Assembly: GCF_000964595.1 (NCBI RefSeq)
Contig: NZ_LANP01000009.1
Location: 1-42,355 of the forward strand
Length of the DNA: 42,355 nt
Direction: 5' to 3'
From: Orientia chuto str. Dubai
GTDB taxonomy: Bacteria > Pseudomonadota > Alphaproteobacteria > Rickettsiales > Rickettsiaceae
Notes under the pieces: generated by a model
What the model saw: the letters and a program-made list of their open reading frames with translations, nothing else
What the model was told of the DNA's origin: nothing
Databases searched by the model: none
Translations under genes and position numbers: made by a program
Shown: positions 1-8,936 of the stretch, in pieces
Layout: each line of letters begins with the position of its first letter
How positions within the stretch are numbered: the stretch's first letter is position 1

Positions 1-338
1 GTTTTATTATTAAGTTCAATTAAACCTGCATCTCTTAATTCTACTAGGCATTGCCTAACCCTTCTGTGCTGAAGTCCTAATGACTCTTCATAAAAGTAAT
101 AATTCTCCTGTAATTCCTCTATATCTTTATTGTAATAGATCTGTAGCCTATATACTATCAATGATAAGAGTTGTTTAGAGGTTTTACTTAAGGTTTTTCC
201 ATTATCTCCTGTTAACTTTCTCCATTCTGAGGGAATAAAATTTCCAATAAAACGATAAAAAATTGTGTCATTATTGGCACTGTTATTTTTAGTAAAATTA
301 CAACCATTGGTTAAAATATCGCGTACTATATGTTGCAC
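1..338 (-). CDS. RAGE-associated winged-helix protein, possible replication initiator (partial, 3' end outside window)
   Basis: An open frame runs without a stop from a GTG at 338 to the left edge (about 112 codons). A strong GGAGG lies 6 bases before the GTG and decides the start. The product contains an IPSEWRKL segment and ends in the window with HRRVRQCLVELRDAGLIEL, which looks like the recognition helix and wing of a winged helix-turn-helix. RAGE elements of Rickettsiales carry DnaA-like or replication-initiator genes next to tra genes, and a decayed traA lies just upstream, so a replication or regulatory role in that element is likely. This is inference from context; only the wHTH look and the ribosome site are seen. 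A plain DNA-binding regulator is the main alternative. Confidence 0.5.
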   Translation of the reverse strand, partial: MQHIVRDILTNGCNFTKNNSANNDTIFYRFIGNFIPSEWRKLTGDNGKTLSKTSKQLLSLIVYRLQIYYNKDIEELQENYYFYEESLGLQHRRVRQCLVELRDAGLIELNNK

Positions 339-504
339 TTTTTGCCTCCAAAAATACAGCTATAGCAGGTAGTTTTAGAAAATAATTTTTTATAAATTAT
401 TCTAAAATTTTGATTCAAAAGGTCGAATATAGGGAGCATAATTATTCTTATGCAAAACCTATTTTTATCTTCATACTGATTCTATCTGCCTTACAAGACC
501 AGTT

Positions 505-1551
505 TTACCTATAGATAATATTAGTTATTATATAAAATCTATCTTCTAGGTTATAAGGCTGTTCAGTTATTTTCCTTATTTCAGCTAATGGTTCTGGTTT
601 TTTATCATAGCGATAGTACTTATCATTTGTATGAAATCTGTCTCCTATATCTGTTATTACAGACTTAAACCAATCACCAATTTTACCTAAAACTGTTTTC
701 TCACCTAACTCTGCAGCAGTTTTCAAATTCATGCTTTGATCTTTACTTAATTGGTAAATTAAGCTATTAAAATTTGAAGTAGCTTCTTATTACAATATAA
801 TTTTAATCTCTATATGCCTTGTCATAGCTACATAAGAGCTTCTTTTATTACTGCACCATCGTGTAAAATATATACATCTTTTATAGATGCTCCTTGAGCT
901 TTATAAATTGTACTAGCATAACCGTGTTTAAAGCTGATTTCATTCCTTTATCTGTTTAGCTATAAACTTTTTTTCACTTACAAATAACAAGCTAGCAAAC
1001 TCACTATTTCGAATTTCTTTATGCTTGTTTGAAATATGATTCTATCTCCAACCGTATAAGACTCTTTTTTACCAGCTATCAAACGGCAATATTCTGACCT
1101 TTCAGGTACCATTGCCTTTAATAAGCTCTTGCACTCAAATTAAGAACATCTACTCTTTGTTACGACTGTAATAATCAACGCTCATGTGGTGAAACTTACT
1201 CTGACTCCAGTCTTTAATTAGCCTACTCATAGAGTCTTCCAAAGTATAATCTATCTTGACACCTTCATGTTGCTTTAACAATAATAAACTGCTTTTAACG
1301 TTGTCATCAGCAAAGTTTCGAGCTACTTCTTTGCTCCAGTTTTTGCTTTGTCTCTTAATATCTGTTAATACATGGGAGCCAAATTTATTTGCCAATACTT
1401 CAAACATTCCACCTCTTTCTACTGATGTGAGTTGTTTTTCATCTCCAGCAAGGATTATTTGGCAATTATTCTCTTTCACTACTTTTAACAGCTCTAAATA
1501 ATCGTTATTACTTAGCATTCCAGCTTCATCTACTCCAAAAATTGGTGACTG
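505..1551 (-). pseudogene. traA: traA (Ti-type relaxase/helicase) C-terminal remnant, multiply frameshifted
   Basis: Read on the minus strand from 1551, the pieces give a Walker B strand (PIFGVDEAGML), then a RecD-like helicase block (CQIILAGDEKQLTSVERGG), then, after frame changes, MVPERSEYCRLIAGKKES, HGYASTIYKAQGASIKDVYI and SYVAMTRHIE, the last helicase motifs. It ends with an open piece at 505-732 (AELGEKTVLGKIGDWFK). This order is that of the helicase half of TraA-type conjugative relaxases of RAGE elements. The N-terminal relaxase domain and Walker A are absent. At least four frame changes or stops separate the blocks, so it cannot make a working protein. The longest open piece is 1150-1518. 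Decayed tra genes of this kind are typical of Orientia genomes. Confidence 0.75.
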
Positions 1552-1559
1552 TTAGATAT

Positions 1560-1969
1560 CGATTATCATAATACTTTGGAAATCTTAGCTCCTGTAATAA
1601 CTCTGGAACTTTTACCTATAATGCTAACTGAGCTAGGTAACCAATTTGTTTTACATCACAACCTTCATCTATTTTCTTCATATAATCAGTCAAAGTTGAG
1701 TATTGATAGTCTCTTTTTGTTGACCCAAACTTTTCTCCTGTTAGTTCCTCTTTGATCTCTATTTTAACTTTGATATCAGAATAACGTTTTGCAAAAAAAC
1801 TAGGAGTTCAATTTTTTACAGCTGGCTACTTTGAAGCATACTACCTAAAATACAGCAGGAAAACCAATCCACCCTTTAGTTTAAATTCTTCATTAAACAG
1901 AGCTTTACTCTCTGGGAAGATACACTCTGCAATCGGAATAAATTTAATTCTATCAATATAATACGACAT
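1560..1969 (-). pseudogene. Unassigned coding remnant upstream of the traA fragment
   Basis: On the minus strand an ATG at 1969 opens a 42-residue frame (MSYYIDRIKFIPIAECIFPE at its start) that stops near 1841. A second stretch at about 1565-1805 reads KVKIEIKEELTGEKFG and LTDYMKKIDEGCDVKQIGYL, interrupted by one in-frame stop. Both look like real protein rather than random AT-rich sequence (mixed charge, no low complexity). I do not recognise either. The position upstream of a decayed traA suggests another broken RAGE gene, or two, joined by deletion. Confidence 0.4.
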
Positions 1970-1990
1970 AATTATAATTCCATATTTACT

Positions 1991-2953
1991 GACTGCATTG
2001 CCTGAATTCTAACATTATTGCCCTGTGCTACTTAATTGATTCTTAATCAACAATTCAACCCTAGCAATTACATAGATTTATGTCAATTACTTGCATACAA
2101 GAACATTTATGTATAATTAAATTAATTGTCAACCAATATGTTAAGTGTGGTATACGTCACTATATTGTGACACTTTATCAATAGAAATTTTTGTTGGAGC
2201 TCTGTTTCTATTCTTTAACGGCAATCTTACTCCATACAAATACTTTTCCCTACTCCAAAACCTTTTGTTACTGATTCAAAGCTCATTTTCTTTCTTTCAC
2301 TTATAGCCTTTTTTCTAAAATCTATCTAATATGTCATACTAATTTCATTGCATCTTATTATTACTAACTGTTTTATACTAGTTTCGCTATAGAATAACAT
2401 AGTAACTTTAATAAGATGACAATACTATTCAAAGAATATTAAGATTAGATTCATATAATTATAAATAGCTCATATAATGATATTTAATTTAAGGATGATG
2501 ATATACTACTATTGTAATCTTTAAATATCTTATTTTAGGCATTATAGCAGGTTCTCTAATAAATATGCGACTTTTAACAAATCATCAAAAGCATATATAG
2601 GGCTGTTATATTTTTTTATATGATTTCCTATTTGATAATTTTTTTAATTTTCTTATAGAGTCCTTTATACGCAATGTTTTTTTCACAATTTACCTCTCTA
2701 AGTCCTCCATATAATCCTATTCTTCTAGTTCAAAACTGAAGTTTTAAGTAAGTATCTGTAATATCATTCTTATCAAGATTATGCCTTTTAGAGAAAACCT
2801 TCTATAGCTATATTAAAAGTGGTTTATAATAAATAAAAGGGAGTAAATATATAGAAAAAATTTTATAAATAATTCTGTATTTTAACATATTAATAGGAAA
2901 ATTTTATTATTAAGATATGCTTACTTCAACGTAAATAACACATAAATATTTAA
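1991..2953. other. Gene-free stretch between RAGE debris and rodA
   Basis: This 963-base stretch has stops in all frames and no open frame I would support. On the minus strand near 2190-2310 a short segment reads MSFESVTKGFGVGKSICME, then a stop, with RLPLKNRNRAPTKISIDK in another frame. It may be a further coding remnant, not identified. The last 200 bases before rodA are extremely AT-rich and should hold its promoter, but I see no convincing -35/-10 pair. Confidence 0.5.
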
Positions 2954-4084
2954 ATGCAACTATACCAGAATGATATACCCACAGTTAAGTCAAAACTTAG
3001 AACGTTACCATTTGTGTTAATATTGGCAATATTCCTAGTTTGTATTTTGGGATTTACAATATTATACTCAGCAACTGATTGTAAGTTTTTTTTACGTGCT
3101 CATAAACAAGTTTTATACTATATTATATTTTTACCAATTGGAATACTACTAGCATTAGTCGATGTAAGATATATATATAAATATTCATATATTTTTTATT
3201 TTATTTCTTGTGTTATATTAATTATAGTTGAAATTGCTGGATATAGGGTTATGGGAGCTAAAAGATGGATAGGATTTTCTACTCTTAGAATTCAACCTTC
3301 TGAATTAGCAAAAATAGCTATAATTTTGATGTTAGCAAGATATTTTCATGATATTAATGTTTATAAGCTCAAAAAGATACAACATAGTATAGTGCCGCTA
3401 TTATTAATAGCTATACCAACAGGATTAATAATAAAACAACCAGATTTAGGAACTGGAATAATTATGTTACTTATTACAGCATCAATGTTCTTTACTGCTG
3501 GAGTAACATTACAGACATTTATTATTACTTTTATAGCTGGCATTACCTCCATGCCTGTTATTTGGAGCTTTTTACATAACTATCAAAAGAAAAGAATTAA
3601 AGTTTTTCTTAATCCAGAGCTTGATCCACTAGGGTCTGGATACAATATCATTCAATCTAAAGTTGCAATAGGCTCTGGTGGTTTCATAGGTAAAGGCTTT
3701 GCTCAAGGTACTCAAAGTCATTTAAATTTTCTACCAGAACCACAAACTGATTTTATATTTTCTTGCCTAGGAGAAGAATTCGGCTTTCTTGGTGGATTCA
3801 TGTTATTAACTTTATATTTTATAATAATTTGCTATTCTTTAGTGATTGCTATTAATGCAAGAAGTATTTTTAATAAACTAGTTACAGTTGGAGTTGCTTC
3901 TATGTTGTTTTGGCATGTTTTTATTAATATTGCTATGGTAACGGGGCTACTACCTGTTGTTGGCATTCCATTACCATTAATATCGTATGGAGGTACAATA
4001 ATTGCTTCGACGCTTACCGGAATTGGTTTAGTCATGAATAGTCATGTAAATCAAGATGTTCATAATGTTAAATCGTATCATTAA
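2954..4084 (+). CDS. rodA: RodA, SEDS-family peptidoglycan glycosyltransferase of the elongasome
   Basis: RodA polymerises lipid II into glycan strands during cell elongation, in an inner-membrane complex with PBP2. The 376-residue product has about ten hydrophobic segments and clear SEDS signatures: GAKRWI (101-106), the PEPQTDFIF loop (261-269) with Asp266 at the position of the catalytic aspartate, GEEFGFLGG (273-281) and GIPLPLISYGG (337-347). Length is normal for the family. It is the first gene of a same-strand cluster with mreD (9-base gap) and mrdA. No active-site change is visible, in contrast to its partner PBP2 two genes downstream. The family call is secure; RodA rather than FtsW follows from the mreD-mrdA neighbours. 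Confidence 0.93.
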   Translation: MQLYQNDIPTVKSKLRTLPFVLILAIFLVCILGFTILYSATDCKFFLRAHKQVLYYIIFLPIGILLALVDVRYIYKYSYIFYFISCVILIIVEIAGYRVMGAKRWIGFSTLRIQPSELAKIAIILMLARYFHDINVYKLKKIQHSIVPLLLIAIPTGLIIKQPDLGTGIIMLLITASMFFTAGVTLQTFIITFIAGITSMPVIWSFLHNYQKKRIKVFLNPELDPLGSGYNIIQSKVAIGSGGFIGKGFAQGTQSHLNFLPEPQTDFIFSCLGEEFGFLGGFMLLTLYFIIICYSLVIAINARSIFNKLVTVGVASMLFWHVFINIAMVTGLLPVVGIPLPLISYGGTIIASTLTGIGLVMNSHVNQDVHNVKSYH

Positions 4085-4093
4085 TTAGAAATT

Positions 4094-4579
4094 ATGCTTT
4101 ATAAATCATTAATTTTTCATTGTATAATCTTATTTTTTGGTATAACTAATTTTATTTTATTTAATTTAAGAGTTGATAGTTTTGCTTTACCAGAAACTGA
4201 AGTGCTTGTTTCTTTTTGTGCAGCATTTTATTATAATATCTCGTTGCTTGGAATTTTTACCCATGGTCTAATAATAGACTTTTTTCATGGCATTCAGATT
4301 GGCATTACGTCTCTAGCTCTTATAGTTACTTTTTTAATAATCGCTACTATACAAAAGAAATTTAAATTACTAGATTATTGTCATAGCTATATAATTTGTT
4401 TAATATATCTAATATTATTTACTAGTTTTAAATTATTTTTAATTGCAATTTATAATCATATAAATATTAATTACCAAATTCTAATCTTTAAAATTATTAA
4501 TAGTAGCTTGTTTTATTTTCCAATCAAAAAAATCTTGCAATATATTTTTAGTAATTTAGCACTCAGTGATATTAAATAA
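4094..4579 (+). CDS. mreD: MreD-like rod-shape membrane protein
   Basis: This is a 161-residue, almost wholly hydrophobic protein with about five membrane segments. It resembles MreD in size, topology and a conserved-looking stretch LGIFTHGLIIDFFHGIQIG (family members have a glycine-aspartate-rich turn here). MreD is an inner-membrane member of the elongasome that works with MreC, PBP2 and RodA. Its location between rodA and mrdA, overlapping the mrdA start by 14 bases, is the strongest evidence. mreB and mreC are not in the window. MreD sequences diverge quickly, so the call relies on context. Confidence 0.75.
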   Translation: MLYKSLIFHCIILFFGITNFILFNLRVDSFALPETEVLVSFCAAFYYNISLLGIFTHGLIIDFFHGIQIGITSLALIVTFLIIATIQKKFKLLDYCHSYIICLIYLILFTSFKLFLIAIYNHININYQILIFKIINSSLFYFPIKKILQYIFSNLALSDIK

Positions 4580-6326
4580 TAAAACACACTACAATAAACT
4601 AATTAATCGCAGAACATTTCTATTATTGATAGGAAAGTTATGGCTATTATGTATGTTAGTTGGTAGGCTTTTTTACTTACAAATCCTACAATCTGGTAAA
4701 TATAAAATTTTGTCAGATAGAAATAGAATTAATATTATAGTATTAGTAGCCAAAAGAGGTAAAATTTTAGATTGTCATGGTAATATATTAGCATTTAATG
4801 AGCAAGTATTTCAAATTAGAGCAAATAAAAAAATCTTAGCTCAAAATCAATATACTACCCTAAATTTGTTATATGATATTTTAAATTTCAGTCAAGAAAA
4901 GCGTGAACAAATCAATAAAAAGACACTGACAAATATCAATGAAATTCTCATTCTGGATAACATTTCATGGAATGAGTTAGCAATTGTAGAAGAAAATTCA
5001 TTGAATTTGCCAGGTATATATATTGATATTATAGAGTATAGAGCCTACTCCTACCCATTATCAACATCACATATTTTAGGCTATACAGCATGGGCTAATG
5101 ATGCTGAGAAAGCAAATTTAAATATAGAACGTACTAGAATTCAAATTGGTAAAAGAGGTCTTGAAAAGCATTTTGAGGACGATCTTAATGGAACGTGCGG
5201 TTTTAAAAAAATTGAAGTTGATGCTCGAGGTTTGAAGGTTAGAGATCTTGAAACTACAGAGAGTATTCCTGGTAAAGATATAGTATTAAGCATTGATATT
5301 AGATTACAAAATAAACTTTATGAAATGTTTAATAACAACATAGGAGCTGCGATATTAACTGATGTAAATACTGGAAAAATCAAGGCACTAGTTTCAGTGC
5401 CAGGTTATAACATTAATGCTTTTCCTAGAAGAATTAGTACAAAGGATTGGCAAGCACTTCTAGATGATCCTAATCTACCATTAGTTAGTCGTGCCTCACA
5501 ATCGCTATACCATCCTGGCTCAATATTTCAATTAGTAACAGTACTTGCAGCTTTAGATGCAGGTATTAATCCTAAATTAATAATATGTTGTAATGGTAAA
5601 AGCTTTGCCAATAACGCTAATTTTGGCTGCTGGGATGGACATGGTAATATTGATATGCTTAATGCAATTAAATACTCATGTAATAATTATATTTATCATC
5701 TTGCCAAGATGATTGATTACAATAATATTTTAGCAATGGCTAGAAAATTAGGATTTTGGAGAAAAACTGTAGTAAATTTTTCTAATGAATTGATTGGGAA
5801 TATACCCACACCTGAGTGGAAAAAACAAAAAATAAAACAAAGGTGGATACTAGGTGATACATTAAATATTGCTATTGGGCAAGGTTATATTACTACTACT
5901 CCTCTTCAACTAGCAAGAATGATTACCAGTCTTGCTAATGGAAAGCAATTATTACAGTTAAGTTTGACTGTAGATGAGCATGGTTATCATAAAAATTTAA
6001 ATATTAATGCAAGTCATATTGACTTTATTTATCAAGCCTTAAAAGCTGCTAGTATTAATGAAATTGGTGAAACAGATCATTCCTTACATAAGCTAATAAT
6101 TTTAGGTAAAGCTGGTAGTGCTCAAGTAGGATCATCCTGGCAAAGACAGCAATCCCATGGATTATTTGTTGGATTTTCTACTACTTTTGATTGCCCTAAA
6201 TATGCTGTAGCAGTAGTTTTAGAACATGCTGGACAAACTGGAATTAAATCTGCTACTACAATTGCTAAAAATATTTTGACTGAAGCATCAACTTCTTCAA
6301 CAATATTCAATTCGGTACAGGAATAA
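4566..6326 (+). CDS. mrdA: PBP2 (MrdA) homologue with altered transpeptidase active site
   Basis: PBP2 is the class B penicillin-binding protein that cross-links peptidoglycan and activates RodA. The GTG start at 4566 overlaps the end of mreD. The 586-residue product has an N-terminal anchor (17-40), a dimerisation/pedestal region (VAKRGKILDCHGNILAFNE, 61-79) and a transpeptidase domain from about 255. The fold-level landmarks are kept: SCN at 371-373, NIPTPEWKKQ (412-421) and GDTLNIAIGQGY (430-441). However, the SxxK motif reads S319-I-F-Q322, so the catalytic lysine is replaced by glutamine, and the K[ST]G motif reads K515-A-G517. I checked both in the DNA (TCA ATA TTT CAA; AAA GCT GGT). 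The frame is intact, so the gene is kept, probably without normal transpeptidation. Confidence 0.9.
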   Translation: MILNNKTHYNKLINRRTFLLLIGKLWLLCMLVGRLFYLQILQSGKYKILSDRNRINIIVLVAKRGKILDCHGNILAFNEQVFQIRANKKILAQNQYTTLNLLYDILNFSQEKREQINKKTLTNINEILILDNISWNELAIVEENSLNLPGIYIDIIEYRAYSYPLSTSHILGYTAWANDAEKANLNIERTRIQIGKRGLEKHFEDDLNGTCGFKKIEVDARGLKVRDLETTESIPGKDIVLSIDIRLQNKLYEMFNNNIGAAILTDVNTGKIKALVSVPGYNINAFPRRISTKDWQALLDDPNLPLVSRASQSLYHPGSIFQLVTVLAALDAGINPKLIICCNGKSFANNANFGCWDGHGNIDMLNAIKYSCNNYIYHLAKMIDYNNILAMARKLGFWRKTVVNFSNELIGNIPTPEWKKQKIKQRWILGDTLNIAIGQGYITTTPLQLARMITSLANGKQLLQLSLTVDEHGYHKNLNINASHIDFIYQALKAASINEIGETDHSLHKLIILGKAGSAQVGSSWQRQQSHGLFVGFSTTFDCPKYAVAVVLEHAGQTGIKSATTIAKNILTEASTSSTIFNSVQE

Positions 6327-6412
6327 TGAAGAATTTCTTTCTCTATTATTTAATACAGCTTAAACATATATACAATTTATTCTTTGATAATTATTATAAC
6401 AATAGATTTTTT

Positions 6413-8491
6413 TTAAAATCTAGTTTTTAGAATACTCTTTTTACGTAAATTTAGCGGAGTATTACAATATTGATCATTTGATATTTTCATATTATGATTT
6501 TTTAGATTAGGTACTATTTTCTTATCAAGTTGTTGTTGTATATCTTGATAAAGATTAAGGTTATTTTTATAGTTTTGTCCTTTTTGAATTTCTAAATTAT
6601 CATCTTTATGTTTTCTAGGAAAAGCAATATTAGCTATTGTTTTGATAGAAGATATTATAGCCTTTTTGATATTGCTTATACTATTTGCAATTTTACGCCA
6701 AGTTGAGTTAAAGTGGATATAATTTGTATTTGCAATAGCAGAAGGAGTCATACGGTTTTTATATGGAGATAAAATGTGCCCTTTTAAACCTGCAAATACT
6801 CCGCTGGCTTTTAATCCAGCTGTACCTCTGCTACAGCCATGATGACCAGCTAAAAATTCTGAGTGATTAGACATCATAACTGAATGAGCAATTTTAGAAT
6901 TATCCTGCTTTATAGAATTGCATAATTGTGTAATAAAGTTGTTTGCAGCAACAATACCAGTACGATCTTTCCCACTCTTACATGTAATCCAGGATATTTT
7001 GTTCCCTTTTTTGGTATTGGATCTAGCAGCTATAGTATCTAATGCTTGATTTTTATAATTTGTTGCAGCATTATTAGTAGCTATAATATTTAGATTTGCT
7101 AGCTGTTGTTTAGATTTGCCATCTTCTACAGATTTAATACCTTTATGCATTAGATTACATATCCTTCTTTCTTCCGTCATCACAGCAGCCATGCAATTAT
7201 GTAATATACCTCTTTTAGAACTAAATTCTGTATTTAAACATTCAATATTTACTTTATGTTTATCAAATAATTCAACAGCTCTTTTAAAATTTAAATTAGT
7301 TATACGACACGCTTCATTTTTATCTGAGTAAGAAAACTGAGCTAATGTACCTGAACGACATTCTAAGTGACTATTTAATAACTGTTTATCTTCACTTATT
7401 CCTCTAACTTCAAGGTAAGCATTTTTTAGTCCAGGTAAGTTGCGCAATGAAGTAGGCAACATATGCTTATTATCGGTAATTTTTTCGAATTGTTTGATGA
7501 TTAGATCTTGCTCTAATGTAGATAATTTTTGAAACCATAACGGAGCTTTTTGTTGTTTTAATGTTGAATCTACAATATTTTCATTGTGTTCTAATTTAGA
7601 ATTAGCTATCTGAAAATACTCTTGAAGAATATTTTTGGACAATGGAGCTGCAATCATTGATGCAATTACTGGATATTTTGCAGAAGTATCTATTTCACTG
7701 CTAATAGTTACAACATGCTCATGGTCATCATTAAAGTTACTATAGTCTCTAATTAAAGCAATATTATCCTTAGATACAGGAATAGCGCTGTTATTGTATT
7801 TTTTTAAAACTTTAAGTGATTGCTCATTAAATTTAAGAGAAATAGTTTCTAGTTCTTTTTCAGCGATGTGTTTTTGCATCATTCTGTCTTTAGATGCTTT
7901 TAGCAGGTTAACTATACTATCTTTAGCATGTAATGCTGAGTCTTGATCTAGATACATGTTAGCAAATTCACAACAAGCTCTAGCCTGATTAGCAATTACA
8001 GCCAACCAATGTTCTGGAATTTCTCCTGGTTTTTTATCTATTGGTATTATTGTTTCTAAATTACTGTCACTTTGCAATCTACAATCCCTTACAATTACTT
8101 CAGATGTCTTAGATGACCCTAGTATAGGTTGATTCTTATATCTAAAATGCATAATACCCTGTTTTGCTTCAGCACTTTGCCGACTTATTGCAATTAGAGA
8201 ATCAAAAAATTTACTATTAGAATTTGCATTTAATTGAGAGTACAATCTGGTAACTAATTTATCTAGTAAATGATTATCTGTAGAATATTGTTTACGTAAT
8301 TTATCTATATCTGTTTTTTGAAAATGCTCATTAATAAGATTGCAAACACTTTGTTGTACATCCTGTAAATTAGCAATACTTTCCCCATAGCTTAATTGTT
8401 GATCTGATAGATGCTGCTGATTATTGTTTTGGTCAGTATTTATTAGTTTGCTCTCTATAGAGATATGATTTAATGATTGTTTATTATCCAT
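6413..8491 (-). CDS. Predicted phosphoinositide phosphatase of SopB/IpgD type (CX5R), candidate secreted effector
   Basis: The 692-residue product has no signal peptide or membrane segment. At 504-512 it carries CKSGKDRTG, a CX5R phosphatase loop (Cys504, Arg510) that matches the signature of the SopB/SigD and IpgD effectors and of eukaryotic INPP4-type lipid phosphatases. About 40 residues later comes SEFLAGHHGCSRGTAGLKAS (544-563), resembling the conserved glycine-rich stretch that follows the CX5R loop in that family. The first 340 residues are helical and polar with no family I recognise. The C-terminus is basic (RKKSILKTRF). It stands alone, convergent with mrdA. A role in changing host membrane phosphoinositides after export is inference; a tyrosine-phosphatase-like activity is the alternative. 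The motif is certain, the function moderately so. Confidence 0.72.
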   Translation of the reverse strand: MDNKQSLNHISIESKLINTDQNNNQQHLSDQQLSYGESIANLQDVQQSVCNLINEHFQKTDIDKLRKQYSTDNHLLDKLVTRLYSQLNANSNSKFFDSLIAISRQSAEAKQGIMHFRYKNQPILGSSKTSEVIVRDCRLQSDSNLETIIPIDKKPGEIPEHWLAVIANQARACCEFANMYLDQDSALHAKDSIVNLLKASKDRMMQKHIAEKELETISLKFNEQSLKVLKKYNNSAIPVSKDNIALIRDYSNFNDDHEHVVTISSEIDTSAKYPVIASMIAAPLSKNILQEYFQIANSKLEHNENIVDSTLKQQKAPLWFQKLSTLEQDLIIKQFEKITDNKHMLPTSLRNLPGLKNAYLEVRGISEDKQLLNSHLECRSGTLAQFSYSDKNEACRITNLNFKRAVELFDKHKVNIECLNTEFSSKRGILHNCMAAVMTEERRICNLMHKGIKSVEDGKSKQQLANLNIIATNNAATNYKNQALDTIAARSNTKKGNKISWITCKSGKDRTGIVAANNFITQLCNSIKQDNSKIAHSVMMSNHSEFLAGHHGCSRGTAGLKASGVFAGLKGHILSPYKNRMTPSAIANTNYIHFNSTWRKIANSISNIKKAIISSIKTIANIAFPRKHKDDNLEIQKGQNYKNNLNLYQDIQQQLDKKIVPNLKNHNMKISNDQYCNTPLNLRKKSILKTRF

Positions 8492-8936
8492 AGGTAATTT
8501 GTATTTTTTTATCTTTAACTTTTATTAAGCTATATCTATATAAATTAGTCAATCACAATGTTAATTACACATTAACTGAATAATAAATTCAATTATCTTA
8601 TCAAGATATTTAGTTCTTTTTAATCTAAGCTCAATATAAGAAATAGGATATAGGGATTGTTACAGCTATTTTTATATCATAGTGTTAAACAACATATTTT
8701 TGTACTTCATTTAAAGAATTTTTCAAAGCTGTTTATTAAATATTAAATCTTAGCTAGAGAAAAATCATAATAGTTCTTTTTATTTCCGAGATTTGCTAGC
8801 AGTCTTTATAGACCTGCTTTATTGTTATATTTTTTCTATTTTAATTATTAGATCATATCTGTACTATTGACATGACATTTCACTGCTTTCACAGTCTTTG
8901 TTTAAGCAGATCTTTATATTATATAAAATAATATCA
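8492..8936. other. Gene-free stretch between the phosphatase and the autotransporter
   Basis: No open frame is supportable here. It contains the upstream region of the phosphatase gene, including a small inverted repeat GTTAAT/ATTAAC (8560-8565 and 8571-8576) about 70-85 bases before that start, and the downstream region of the autotransporter. No terminator with a GC-rich stem is visible. Confidence 0.5.

Noticed and set aside
1256-1501. Plus-strand open frame of 81 codons over the traA remnant
   Set aside because: The opposite strand reads a clear RecD-like helicase block here; the plus-strand product is cysteine/phenylalanine-rich with no family look.
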